Source: Candidatus Segetimicrobium genomatis (lineage in GTDB: Bacteria; Sysuimicrobiota; Sysuimicrobiia; Sysuimicrobiales; Segetimicrobiaceae). From it: 37,067 nucleotides of DNA. Position 1 is the stretch's first letter. The number at the start of each line of letters is the position of its first letter. The DNA is taken from positions 1-37,067 of the forward strand of contig VBAK01000128.1 in assembly GCA_005882275.1 (NCBI GenBank). Reading direction: 5' to 3'. The notes below the pieces were generated by a model, which was not told the DNA's origin, ran no database searches, and saw only the letters and a program-made list of their open reading frames with translations. Below are positions 26,389 through 34,896 of the stretch, piece by piece. Both the position numbers and the translations under genes were made by a program.

Positions 26389-27117
26389 TCAGGGTGGATT
26401 CCCCCGCTTCTCGGGCGTTTCCTGCCTCGGCCACGTCACCGGGCGGCGGCCGTACACCGGGAGCAGCCTGCCCGGCTCCGTCCGCTCACCGCGGGCGAGC
26501 CGCGGGAGGGCCAGGAGCCCCACCATCGACGCGCGGGCGCGGAGATCTTGCCCCGCGTCCGTGGCGCGGACGCCCAGCGCCGCCCGCAGCCGTGCGCCGT
26601 ACCGCACCAGGCCGTCGCCGACCATCAGCAGGGGGCCGGGGTGGGCCGCGGCCTCGGCCCCGAGCGCCTCGGGGAGCGCGACCATCGGGGGAAGCAGGCG
26701 CTCCACGCGGCCGTCGCGCAGGGCGCGGCGCGCATCGATGCGATAGAGCGCGCCGGCGACCTCGCCGCGGTGGGCATCGAGCACGGGCAGGACGAGCCCG
26801 TCTGCGCCCGGGACACAGGCCAGCGCCTCGAGGGTGTCGACGCCCAGGACCGGGACCGACCGCGCGGCGGCCCAGGCCGCGGCGGTCGCGATGCCGATGC
26901 GCAGACCGGTGAATCCCCCGGGACCGCAGCTCACCGCGAGCCCGTCGATCGCGGCGGGCCCCACGCCGAGCCCGCCGAGCAGGTCGTCCGTGGTCGCGAG
27001 CAGCCCTTCGAGATGGCGCATCGGGGAGCGCAGCATGGCTTCCGCGAGCACGCCGGAACCGTCCACGACCGCGACGCTGGCCACGGGGGTGGCCGTTTCT
27101 ATCGCGAGGATGCGCAT
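26389..27117 (-). CDS. tsaB: tRNA t6A biosynthesis protein TsaB
   Basis: TsaD partner, an inactive-looking ASKHA paralogue that forms the TsaBD heterodimer. It has 242 aa. The start is MRILAIETATPVASVAVV, then HLEGLLATTDDLL and the most conserved part AVSCGPGGFTGLRIGIATA; LDAHRGEVAGALYR follows. The ATG at 27117 gives the family N-terminus and lies 19 bases inside the end of tsaE. The frame is open upstream, but that part belongs to tsaE in another frame. C-terminal half is Ala/Arg-rich and divergent, as usual for TsaB. Confidence 0.95.
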   Translation of the reverse strand: MRILAIETATPVASVAVVDGSGVLAEAMLRSPMRHLEGLLATTDDLLGGLGVGPAAIDGLAVSCGPGGFTGLRIGIATAAAWAAARSVPVLGVDTLEALACVPGADGLVLPVLDAHRGEVAGALYRIDARRALRDGRVERLLPPMVALPEALGAEAAAHPGPLLMVGDGLVRYGARLRAALGVRATDAGQDLRARASMVGLLALPRLARGERTEPGRLLPVYGRRPVTWPRQETPEKRGNPP

Positions 27118-27620
27118 GCGCGGAGGACCGCCACACACCGCTCGGCCAGGGGGCCGCGGGGGATGAACCGGAGGCACCGGTCGGACTCCCCCGGGCCGAA
27201 CTCGAACTCGATCAGCAGATGCTCCGGCGGGAGCGCCCCGGGCGCCCGATCCGCCCACTCGATCGCGACGACGCCGGCCCCATCGAGGATCTCCTCGAGG
27301 CCGAGCCCCTCGAGGTCCGACGCCTCGAGCCGGTAGAGATCCACGTGAGAGAGCGGCACCGGCCCGCGGTGCTCGTGGATGAGGGTAAACGTGGGACTGC
27401 GCACGACGCCGCGCACCCCGAGGCCGCGGGCGAGCCCCTGCACGAAGCAGGTCTTCCCCGATCCCGGCGGGCCGGCCAGCCCGAGGACCGCCGCCGGTCC
27501 CGCCCCTGGTCCCGCGCCCGGAGCGTCCGCCGCGCGCCGGAGTGCGCCGCCGAGCGCCTCGCCCAGCGATCGGGTCTCCTCGGGCGCGCGCGTGCAGATC
27601 GCGAACGAGGGGGCCGCCGT
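27099..27620 (-). CDS. tsaE: tRNA t6A biosynthesis ATPase TsaE, apparently with ACG start
   Basis: P-loop ATPase of the TsaBDE complex. The first ATG, GTG or TTG in this frame is GTG 27443. Starting there would drop the Walker A motif, which is plainly coded just upstream: GPPGSGKT at residues 50-57 of the longer reading. The helix RAPEETRSLGEALG, also family-typical, lies before it. The longer frame has no standard start codon up to the slipin stop. An ACG at 27620 overlaps that stop as TAACG and has GGAG six bases upstream, mirroring the TAATG and TGATG overlaps seen in the pur genes. From there the protein is 173 aa. After Walker A come SPTFTLIHEH and HVDLYRLEASDLEGLGLEEIL. The alternatives are a sequencing error (T read as C) or another rare start. 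Confidence 0.8.
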   Translation of the reverse strand, partial: TAAPSFAICTRAPEETRSLGEALGGALRRAADAPGAGPGAGPAAVLGLAGPPGSGKTCFVQGLARGLGVRGVVRSPTFTLIHEHRGPVPLSHVDLYRLEASDLEGLGLEEILDGAGVVAIEWADRAPGALPPEHLLIEFEFGPGESDRCLRFIPRGPLAERCVAVLRACASSR

Positions 27621-28399
27621 TACGTGCTCCGGTCTTCCATCGCCTTCTTGAGGAAGGGGGTGATGATGTCGATGGGGATCGGAAAGATCGTCGTCGAGTT
27701 GTGCTCGGTCGCGATCTCGGCCAGCGCCTGCAGGTAGCGGAGCTGCAGCGCCACCGGCTGTTTTGAGATCTTCTCCGCGGCCTGCACGAGGCGCTCCGCG
27801 GCCTGGAACTCGCCCTCGGCGTTGATCACCTTGGCCCGGCGCTCCCGCTCCGTCTCGGCCTGTCTTGCCATCGCCCGCTTCATGGTGTCCGGCAGGATCA
27901 CGTCCCGCACCTCGACGAGGGCGACCTTGATCCCCCAGGGCTCGGTCGTCTCGTCGATCACCTGCTGGAGCTGCTGGTTGATGCGGTCCCGCTGGCTCAG
28001 GAGCTCATCGAGCTCGTGCTGGCCGAGGATGCTGCGGAGGGTGGTCTGGGCGACCAGGTAGGTGGCCTTGGAGAAGTTTTCGACCTTGACGACCGCGTCC
28101 TCCGGATTGACCACCCGAAAGTAGACCACGGCATCGACGGTCACAGGGACGTTGTCCCTGGTCATCATCTCCTGGCGGGGCACATCCAGGGTGACGACGC
28201 GGAGGTCGATCTTGATCATGCGATCCACCATCGGGATCAGCCAGATCAGCCCCGGTCCCTTCGCCCGCACCAGGCGGCCGAGGCGGAAGATGACGCCCCG
28301 CTCGTATTCCCGGGCGACCTTGACGATGGACGAGATCAGGGAGAACCCGATGATCAGGACGATGACGATCAGCGGGCCCACCAGACCGTAGATGCTCAC
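27620..28399 (-). CDS. Slipin / stomatin-like SPFH membrane protein
   Basis: 259 aa: one N-terminal membrane helix (about 8-27) followed by the SPFH domain, with REYERGVIFRLGRL, KGPGLIWLIP, DVPRQEMMTRDNVPVTVDAVVYFRV, and EVRDVILPDTMKRAMARQAE leading into a charged helix. Such proteins form large membrane-bound rings or scaffolds. The gene follows nfeD with a GTGA overlap, the classic slipin-NfeD pair in which the NfeD protease is thought to cleave or regulate the slipin. The C-terminal PFLKKAME end is typical. Confidence 0.93.
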   Translation of the reverse strand: MSIYGLVGPLIVIVLIIGFSLISSIVKVAREYERGVIFRLGRLVRAKGPGLIWLIPMVDRMIKIDLRVVTLDVPRQEMMTRDNVPVTVDAVVYFRVVNPEDAVVKVENFSKATYLVAQTTLRSILGQHELDELLSQRDRINQQLQQVIDETTEPWGIKVALVEVRDVILPDTMKRAMARQAETERERRAKVINAEGEFQAAERLVQAAEKISKQPVALQLRYLQALAEIATEHNSTTIFPIPIDIITPFLKKAMEDRST

Positions 28400-29766
28400 G
28401 ATGCCGATGCCTCCTCCCGTTTCACCTGCAGGCGCAGCCCCTGGATGCGCGCCACCCGCACCCGGGCGCCGGCGGGGATCACCCCGTCGAGGCTCTCCGC
28501 GCTCCAGATCTCTCCCTGGACGAAGACCGTCCCCTCCGGACCGAGCTGGGTGCGCGCCACCCCGACGGCCCCGACCAAGCCTTCCCTGCCGGTCTGCACC
28601 TTCCGGCCCTGCGCCCGGAGCCCGGCGCCGACCGCGAAGGCAAAAAACCCGCCGGTCAGGGCGGCCATGCTGAAGATGAGGGCCAGGCTGATCCGGAGAA
28701 ACGGCGCCTGGCGCTCGGTGAGGAGCAGCGAGCCGATGACGAACGACACGATGCCGCCGGCTGTGAGGATGCCGTGACTCGGGACTTTGATGTCGGCGAT
28801 GAACAGGATGAGCGAAAACCCGATCAAAAGGAGCCCGGCCACGTTGACCTCCAGCACGGCGAACGAGGCCAGCGCGAGGATCAGGGCAAGCCCGCCGATC
28901 ACCCCCGGGAAGACCGATCCGGGGTTGCTCAACTCGAAGATGATCCCGTAGATCGCCATCGTCATCAGGATGAATCCGACGTTCGGGTCGCTCAGCAGCG
29001 CCAGGAACTGCTCGGTCAGATCCATCGGGATCTCGACCATCCGCGCGTTCCGCGTGTGCAGCCGGCGCGTGCCCGAGGGCGTCTGGACCGCCCGGCCGTC
29101 GATCTTCGCGAGCAGGTCCCGGGGACTGTCCGCCACGAGGTCGATCACATGGAGAGCCAGCGCCTCGGTCTCCGTGATGGAGACGCTCTCCCGCACCGCC
29201 TTCTCCGCCCAGGCCGCATTCCGGCCGCGCCGGATGGCGAGCCCGCGGATCCCCGCGACCGAGTCGTTCGTGATCTTGGTCATGAGCGTCTTGTCCTCGC
29301 CGCCCGGGCTTCCCCCGCCGGCGGTGACGGGGTGCGCCGCGCCCAGGTGCGTGGTCGGCGCCATCGCCGCGATGGTCGCCGCGTAGGTGATGAAGACGCC
29401 GGCGGACGCGGCGCGGGATCCGCTCGGGTAGACGTACACCACCGTCGGCATCTCGGTGTTGATCATCGCCCGCGTGATGTCATCCATGGACTTGAGCAGC
29501 CCGCCCGGGGTGTCCATCTCGATCAGGAGCGCGTCCGCGCGGTCCCGCTCCGCGTCTCGGATCCCCCGCACCACATATCGGCCCGTCGCGGGCGCGATGA
29601 CGCCGTTGAGGCGGATAACGTCCACAAGCGATGCGGCGGCGGGGGGATCCGCGCCCTGCCCCGGGAGGGCCGGCGTCCCCCCGGCCGGGGAGGCGGCCCA
29701 CAGCGCGAGCGCGACAAAGAAAGCGGCCGTCGCGATCCGACCTAACACCGCGATCCGACGTACCAT
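28396..29766 (-). CDS. NfeD-type membrane serine protease (ClpP-like domain)
   Basis: 456 aa. An N-terminal membrane segment or signal is followed by a ClpP-like protease domain: DTPGGLLKSMDDI, VYPSGSRAASAGVFITYAA with the likely nucleophile Ser in AASAG, and then a Ser-Lys dyad region around RGRNAAWAEKAV. About five membrane helices follow (residues 270-400). The C-terminal NfeD beta-barrel runs GLVGAVGVARTQL to GARVRVARIQGLRLQV. The long form paired with slipin is known from archaea and bacteria as a site-specific membrane protease. ATG 29766 is chosen because it precedes the signal-like stretch; the ribosome site is weak. Confidence 0.93.
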   Translation of the reverse strand: MVRRIAVLGRIATAAFFVALALWAASPAGGTPALPGQGADPPAAASLVDVIRLNGVIAPATGRYVVRGIRDAERDRADALLIEMDTPGGLLKSMDDITRAMINTEMPTVVYVYPSGSRAASAGVFITYAATIAAMAPTTHLGAAHPVTAGGGSPGGEDKTLMTKITNDSVAGIRGLAIRRGRNAAWAEKAVRESVSITETEALALHVIDLVADSPRDLLAKIDGRAVQTPSGTRRLHTRNARMVEIPMDLTEQFLALLSDPNVGFILMTMAIYGIIFELSNPGSVFPGVIGGLALILALASFAVLEVNVAGLLLIGFSLILFIADIKVPSHGILTAGGIVSFVIGSLLLTERQAPFLRISLALIFSMAALTGGFFAFAVGAGLRAQGRKVQTGREGLVGAVGVARTQLGPEGTVFVQGEIWSAESLDGVIPAGARVRVARIQGLRLQVKREEASAS

Positions 29767-29777
29767 GGGGTGCTGTT

Positions 29778-31466
29778 CTACGCCCCGGAAGGGCGCTCCT
29801 TTCCTCGCCGCTCGCGGGGGGCCGCCCCGGAGGTCTTGCGATAGAGCTCCCGCACGTCGTCGAGCGTGTTGATCTCCTCGGGGGGCTTGTCGTCCCGCAG
29901 CCGCACGATCCGCGGAAACCGCAGGGCGAATCCCGAGGTATGCCGCCCGCTCACCATGATCTTGTCGAACGCGACCTCGAGCACGATCCGGGGCTCCACC
30001 GTCCGCACGCGGCCGAGATCCTCCACGGTGTGGGCGAGGAACCACGCCGTCAGGCGGGCGATCTCGTCGTCGGTCAGCCCCGAGTAGGCCTTCCCGATCG
30101 TCACCAGGCCCTGCGCGGCGCGGACCGCAAACGTGTAATCGGACAGCACCCGCGCGCGCTTGCCGTGGCCGTATTCCGCCGCCACCACGACCACATCGAG
30201 GGTGCCGAGCCCGGGCTTCCACTTCAGCCACAGCCGTCCCCGCCGGCCGGGCTGGTAGGGGGACTGGGGGGACTTGAGGACGATCCCCTCGTGGCCCGCC
30301 TCCCGCGCCTCGCGGAAACGCGCCTCGGCCTCCGCGGGCGTGCGCGCCGGCGCCGCCCGGCTCAGCCGGACCGACTCGTCCCAGGCCAGGCCCGTCATCG
30401 CCGACCGGCGCGCCTCCAGGGGATGTTGGAGAAGCTCTCCGCCGTCGAGGCGGAGGAGATCGAACGCCATCAGGACGACCGGGATTTCCTGGGCCAGCGG
30501 ACCCGGGGTCAGCCGGCCCAGCCGCCGCTGCAGCTGGCCGAACGGCAGCGGCCGGTCTCCCCGCCAGGCGACGATCTCTCCGTCGAGGATGTAGTCGCGG
30601 GCGAGGCCCTCGAGCGGCGCCTGCAGCTCGGGATAGGCGCGGGTCACGTCGTCCAGCGTCCGAGAATAGATGACGAGCCGCCCGGCGTTCCGGTGGACCT
30701 GGACCCGGATGCCGTCATACTTGTCCTCCACCAACAGCGGCGCCGCGTCTTGCGCAAATGCCTCGTCCAGCGTGGCGATCGACCCCGCGAGCATGAACCG
30801 AAACGGGGACCCGGAGGTGAGCGTCACGCCGTCGAGCGTGCCCGCGCGGGCCCGAGCGGCCACTTCCCCGGGATCGGCCACGAGCAGCGCCGCCTGCCGG
30901 ACCGCGTCCGCGTCCCGGCCGAAGGCCTGCGCGATCGCCGGCAGGAGCAGCCCTTCCCGGAACCCGATCCGGAGATCGGAGGTGAGGATCTTCACCAGAA
31001 ACTTGGCCTCGAGCGGAGCCGCGTCGCGCAGGAGCGACCGAAGCACCGACTGCTTGGTCCGCCGGGACGCGGGGCCCTGGGCCGCGGCGATGGCGCCGAA
31101 GGCGCCGTCCACCGCCTCCAGGGTGAGCGGGCGGGGAAAGAGGGACGGCGCGGGCGGATGCTCGTGGAAGAGCGCGGCGGCGGTGGCGCCGAGGTCCCCG
31201 TGCGCCAGGTAGACGCGGTGGAGATCCTCCTGGGTCGTCCCGGTGATCTCGGTCAAGACCTCGGCGATCGCCACCCAGCCGACCTGGAGCCGGCGGGGAT
31301 CGCCGGCGGGGAACGCGGCGCCCGTCAGGTAGGCGCAGGCCCGCCGGAGGTCCGCCTCCTCCAGCGTGGCGAGGTATCGGCCGAGCCGGTCGATCTTGGC
31401 CTGCGTCCCTGCGATCGCCGCCACCTCGTCGAGGGCGGCCGCCAGGATCGCGAATGGCGCGGCCGT
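29778..31466 (-). CDS. ATP-dependent DNA ligase (long, archaeal LigI-like form)
   Basis: Seals DNA nicks using ATP. An N-terminal helical DNA-binding domain (to about residue 200) precedes the nucleotidyltransferase core with the adenylated lysine in EDKYDGIRV (about Lys249). Then come YILDGEIVAW, MAFDLLRLDG, HEGIVLKS and RLWLKWKP. The OB domain ends with FALRFPRIVRLRDDKPPEEI. The first standard start is GTG 31424, but the reading upstream of it (PFAILAAALDEV) matches the first helix of the family. That helix begins right after an ACG at 31466, four bases past the dppA stop. From ACG the product is 562 aa, from GTG 548 aa. Most bacteria rely on an NAD-dependent LigA, so this is probably an accessory repair ligase. 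Confidence 0.88.
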   Translation of the reverse strand, partial: TAAPFAILAAALDEVAAIAGTQAKIDRLGRYLATLEEADLRRACAYLTGAAFPAGDPRRLQVGWVAIAEVLTEITGTTQEDLHRVYLAHGDLGATAAALFHEHPPAPSLFPRPLTLEAVDGAFGAIAAAQGPASRRTKQSVLRSLLRDAAPLEAKFLVKILTSDLRIGFREGLLLPAIAQAFGRDADAVRQAALLVADPGEVAARARAGTLDGVTLTSGSPFRFMLAGSIATLDEAFAQDAAPLLVEDKYDGIRVQVHRNAGRLVIYSRTLDDVTRAYPELQAPLEGLARDYILDGEIVAWRGDRPLPFGQLQRRLGRLTPGPLAQEIPVVLMAFDLLRLDGGELLQHPLEARRSAMTGLAWDESVRLSRAAPARTPAEAEARFREAREAGHEGIVLKSPQSPYQPGRRGRLWLKWKPGLGTLDVVVVAAEYGHGKRARVLSDYTFAVRAAQGLVTIGKAYSGLTDDEIARLTAWFLAHTVEDLGRVRTVEPRIVLEVAFDKIMVSGRHTSGFALRFPRIVRLRDDKPPEEINTLDDVRELYRKTSGAAPRERRGKERPSGA

Positions 31467-31470
31467 GGCG

Positions 31471-32292
31471 CTACAGGGTGGACCGGGCCAGCACCAGGCA
31501 CGCCATCGTCACGCTGAACGCCTGCTCCACGTCGCGGGCCTTGTACGCCACGGTCCGGGGGTGCACCCGGGTCGTGCCGGGGATCAGCATGCACCGATCG
31601 GCCATGGCCGTGTACGTCCACTCGAGCTCGACGGTGAGCGGGCGCGGCAGGATCAGCGGCTTCAGGTCTTTGGCGCGCTTGAGCGCCCGCGTCGCGCCTT
31701 CTTTGATCCGCCGCCGCGCTTCGACCGGCTGATACGATCTGGCGGCCAGGCGGCCGATCGGCTCTTTGATCGCCACCGCTTCCACCTGCGGCAGCAGCTT
31801 CTTCGTCTGCGTCACCGCGGTGACGTCCCCGGTGACGAGGGCGACCGGGACCTTGAAGTACCCGGCCAGGGCGGCGTTGAGGCCCGCCTCGCCCACGATG
31901 AGGTTCCCCAGCTTGATCTGGCGGACCGAGGCGCTGCTGTAGGTGTGATCGAGGATCCCATCCTGGGTCCCCGCCGCCGCATGGTAGCCGGTGAAGAAGA
32001 CCGCGTCGAAGGTGTTGTCGATGCCCTGCATCATGCTGCGCGGCTTGGGGCTGCCGCTGATCAGCTGGGCCTGGGGGTGGAGTTCCTCGATGAGGAGGTT
32101 GCGCATCGTGTTGTGCGAATCGTTGACCACGATCTCCTTGGCGCCGCCTTCCAGCGCGCCGAGGATGGCCGCGTTGACCTCCTCGGTCATCAGCCGCCGG
32201 AACCGCGCGTAGTCCGGCTTGTCCGGCATGACCTGGTCCCAGTCCGTCACACCCGCCGTGCCTTCCATGTCCGCTGAGATGAAGACCTTCAT
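31471..32292 (-). CDS. dppA: M55 family D-aminopeptidase (DppA-like)
   Basis: Zinc peptidase of 273 aa that removes N-terminal D-amino acids, as in D-Ala-D-Ala. Metal and catalytic residues of Bacillus DppA are recognisable: Asp8 and Glu10 in ISADMEG, His60 in NDSHNTMRN, His104 in GYHAAAG, His116 in LDHTYS and Glu135 in VGEAGLNA. The ATG at 32292 has AGGAGG upstream. No dipeptide transporter genes are adjacent. Alr and other wall- or glutamate-related enzymes nearby suggest a role in D-amino acid or peptide recycling. Confidence 0.94.
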   Translation of the reverse strand: MKVFISADMEGTAGVTDWDQVMPDKPDYARFRRLMTEEVNAAILGALEGGAKEIVVNDSHNTMRNLLIEELHPQAQLISGSPKPRSMMQGIDNTFDAVFFTGYHAAAGTQDGILDHTYSSASVRQIKLGNLIVGEAGLNAALAGYFKVPVALVTGDVTAVTQTKKLLPQVEAVAIKEPIGRLAARSYQPVEARRRIKEGATRALKRAKDLKPLILPRPLTVELEWTYTAMADRCMLIPGTTRVHPRTVAYKARDVEQAFSVTMACLVLARSTL

Positions 32293-32376
32293 GAGGCCTC
32301 CTGGGGACCGCCGTGTGAACCCGGGACGAATACGCGCCGGGGCGCCGGGATACCTCCTCCGGCGTGTTGCAGGCGC

Positions 32377-33141
32377 TTATCCAACTCGCTTGCGGGACGC
32401 CGCCTCGATGAGGGCGGTGAACAGCCGGGCGCACGCCGGCACCTGCCGCCACATCCGCTCCGGGTGCCACTGCACCCCCAGGGCGAAGGCGCGCCCGCGC
32501 ACTTCCACCGCCTCGATCACACCGTCGCCGCGCGGCTCGACGGACCGGGCCACGACCGCCACGCGGGGCGCCGGCTTGTCGAGCACCTGGTGGTGGAAGG
32601 TGTTGACCCCAAGCCGCTCCCCCTCCACGATCTCCGCGAGCCGGCTCCCGGGGGTGATCGTGACCTCGTGGATGGCGGCGTCCTCGGGGGGTTCGGGCGT
32701 GATCTCTCGCTGGTTGTGGGTGGCCCGACCGGCGCCGGCCAGGACGATGTCCTGTAACAGGGTGCCGCCGGCCGCGACGTTGAGCACCTGGATGCCGCGG
32801 CAGATCCCGAGCACCGGCAGGTCGCGCTCGAGCGCCCGCCGGGCCAGGGGGATCTCGAGCGCATCCCGCGGGGCATCGACGTCGACCCCGAGGCCCGGCT
32901 GGAGCTGCTGCCCGTACAGCTCTGGATCGATGTCCTTCCCGCCGCTCAGCACCAGCCCGTCCAGGCTGTTCAGTACGGCGTCCCCGGAGCCGGCGCCGGG
33001 TGTGAGCGGGACCGCCTCACCCCCGGCCGCTTCCACGGCCTCGATATAGTTCTTGAGCTGGACCGCATTCAGGCCCGTGATCCCGATCCGCGGCCGCATG
33101 ACGCCCCGGGCCGAGGTCCCTCGAACGCTCCGCCTGCGCAT
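32377..33141 (-). CDS. Class I glutamine amidotransferase-like gamma-glutamyl hydrolase (C26, PuuD-like)
   Basis: 254 aa, peptidase family C26, the gamma-glutamyl-gamma-aminobutyrate hydrolase group. It starts RPRIGITGLN, then LDGLVLSGGKDIDPELYGQ. The nucleophile elbow is LGICRGIQVLNVAAGG (Cys114). HHQVLDKPA carries the second conserved histidine region, and GVQWHPERMW has the catalytic His and Glu. It cleaves gamma-glutamyl amide bonds; the natural substrate is not predictable. The ATG at 33141 sits six bases after the -10 hexamer, so the mRNA may begin at the ATG itself. ATG 33099 would give the more typical family N-terminus. Confidence 0.9.
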   Translation of the reverse strand: MRRRSVRGTSARGVMRPRIGITGLNAVQLKNYIEAVEAAGGEAVPLTPGAGSGDAVLNSLDGLVLSGGKDIDPELYGQQLQPGLGVDVDAPRDALEIPLARRALERDLPVLGICRGIQVLNVAAGGTLLQDIVLAGAGRATHNQREITPEPPEDAAIHEVTITPGSRLAEIVEGERLGVNTFHHQVLDKPAPRVAVVARSVEPRGDGVIEAVEVRGRAFALGVQWHPERMWRQVPACARLFTALIEAASRKRVG

Positions 33142-33147
33142 GAACCT

Positions 33148-33177
33148 ACTCTACCGCGCAGGGCCGGGCGAAGTCAA
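33148..33177 (-). promoter_or_regulatory. Promoter placing the transcript start at the C26 hydrolase ATG
   Basis: On the minus strand TTGACT (33177-33172) and TAGAGT (33153-33148) are spaced by 18 bases. The -10 fits TANNNT and ends six bases before ATG 33141, the spacing seen for leaderless genes in several bacterial phyla. It likely starts a transcript that includes dppA, the ligase and perhaps the genes beyond. Confidence 0.55.
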
Positions 33178-33198
33178 AAATCCGTCACGCCGGCCCGA

Positions 33199-34896
33199 TC
33201 ACCCCGTGACCCGTTCGAACCTCAGCGCGGCAAGGTACGCCGCCTCCTCCCGGGCCGCGTCGTGCGACACATCCCAATCCACCGCCCGAAACCGGATCGT
33301 CTCCCCGCGGCGGGCCTGAGCGACCCGGCGGAGATCCGGCCCCACCACCGCGCCGATCTTCGGATAGCCGCCCGTCGAGGGGCCGTCGGGCATGATGACG
33401 ATCGGCTGACCGCCGGAAGGGACCTGGAGGGCCCCCGGGAGCAGCCCGTCGGACAGCAGTTCCGCGCGCGCGCGGTGCGCGAGGCGCGGCCCGTCGAGTC
33501 GATAGCCCGCGCGGTCGAACTCGCGGCTCACCTGGAACGGCGCCTCCACGAGGGCGCGCACCGCGTCCTCGGTAAAGTAGTCCTCCTGCGGGCCGAGCAC
33601 GACCCTGACCTCGCAGGCGCCGAGGGATGGCCACAGGCGCTCCGGCAGGCGGAGCATCGACGCGGGCGCCATGCGCCCGCACCCGATGCGGTCCCCGGCC
33701 TCGAGACGCCGTCCTCCGTGGCCCCCCAGCCCTGCCGGCAGGTAGGTCGCCCGGCTCGCCATGACCTCGGGCACGTCCACGCCGCCGGGGAGCGCGAGGT
33801 ATCCCCAGGTCCCCGCGCGCGGCGCCCCGAAGGCCAGCACATCCCCGGCCTCGAGCCGGTGGGCCGTCCATATGCCGGCGGTCCGGCCGTTGACCGTCGG
33901 CGCATGGTCCGCGCCCCCGAGCGCGATGGCGACTGGGCGGACGGCCCGCAGGCGGGGCCCCGGGAAGGTCAACTCCAGCGCCGCGGCGCCGGGGCCGTTG
34001 CCGATCAGCAGATTCGTCACGCGCAGCGCGAGCGAATCCATGGCGCCGCTCTGGGGGAGCCCGAACCGCCGGCGGCCGCCGCGGCCCAGATCCTGGACCG
34101 TGGTCAACAGCCCACCGGACTCGACCAGCAGCGCAGGACGCGGCGAGGCGGGGGGCGGGGACGCGCGCGCGTCGCCCGGATCCCGTTCGTACTCGGCGTC
34201 GGAGATGGGGACGAATCGCACGCGGTTCCCCGCCTCCAGCAGGAATGGGTTCGAGCGCGATGGATCGTAGATCCGGAGCGGGGTCCGCCCGATCAGCCGC
34301 CACCCTCCCGGGCTCTCGATCGGGTAGACGCCGGTCTGGAGGCCCGCGATCGCCACGGAGCGGCCGGGGACGCGGATGCGCGGAGACGCCAGCCGCGCCA
34401 CGCGCAGCCGGGGCGGCAGAGTGCCCATGTAGGGAAAGCCGGGCGTAAACCCGAGCATGAAGACGCGGTACTCTTGCCCCGAGTGGAGGGCGATGACCTC
34501 GGCCTCGGACAGTCCCGCCTCCTGCGCGACGGCGGCGAGGTCGGGCCCCGGGGCCCCCCCATAGGCCACCGGGATCGCGATCGGACGGGCCGGGGGCAGG
34601 TCCGCGGGATCGGCTCGGGAAGCGATCTCCGCAACCGTCCGACGGAGCTGCGTGGCCGTGGTCCGCAGGGGGTCGTAGACGATCAGGAGCGACCGGTAGG
34701 TCGGCACCACCTCCACCACGCCGTCCGGAGGGCCGGACGCGACGGCGCGCCCGAGGGCGAGGACGGCGGCGTTGGCCGCCTCGGAGATCTCATCTCCCCC
34801 ATACTGGACGACGAGCCCGGCATCCCCCAGCGGCAGCAGGCGGGGGGCCGCCGGGCCCACGGCGTGAGCCAGGACGTCGCGGGGGCGCGCGCTCAC
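33199..34896 (-). CDS. Fused 5-oxoprolinase subunits PxpB-PxpC (KipI-KipA type)
   Basis: 565 aa joining two normally separate subunits of the bacterial ATP-dependent 5-oxoprolinase. Residues about 15-250 are PxpB: PLGDAGLVVQYGG, GFTPGFPYMGTLP, RVPGRSVAIAGLQTGVYPI and SPGGWRLIGRTPLRIYDP. Residues about 265-565 are PxpC: LLTTVQDLGRGGRRRFGL, PQSGAMDSLALRV and MPDGPSTGGYPKIGAVV. The complex turns 5-oxoproline (pyroglutamate) into glutamate and also needs PxpA, which is not in the window. GTG 34896 overlaps the pheA stop (GTGA). A KipI/KipA kinase-regulator role, as in Bacillus, is an alternative. Confidence 0.92.
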   Translation of the reverse strand: MSARPRDVLAHAVGPAAPRLLPLGDAGLVVQYGGDEISEAANAAVLALGRAVASGPPDGVVEVVPTYRSLLIVYDPLRTTATQLRRTVAEIASRADPADLPPARPIAIPVAYGGAPGPDLAAVAQEAGLSEAEVIALHSGQEYRVFMLGFTPGFPYMGTLPPRLRVARLASPRIRVPGRSVAIAGLQTGVYPIESPGGWRLIGRTPLRIYDPSRSNPFLLEAGNRVRFVPISDAEYERDPGDARASPPPASPRPALLVESGGLLTTVQDLGRGGRRRFGLPQSGAMDSLALRVTNLLIGNGPGAAALELTFPGPRLRAVRPVAIALGGADHAPTVNGRTAGIWTAHRLEAGDVLAFGAPRAGTWGYLALPGGVDVPEVMASRATYLPAGLGGHGGRRLEAGDRIGCGRMAPASMLRLPERLWPSLGACEVRVVLGPQEDYFTEDAVRALVEAPFQVSREFDRAGYRLDGPRLAHRARAELLSDGLLPGALQVPSGGQPIVIMPDGPSTGGYPKIGAVVGPDLRRVAQARRGETIRFRAVDWDVSHDAAREEAAYLAALRFERVTG

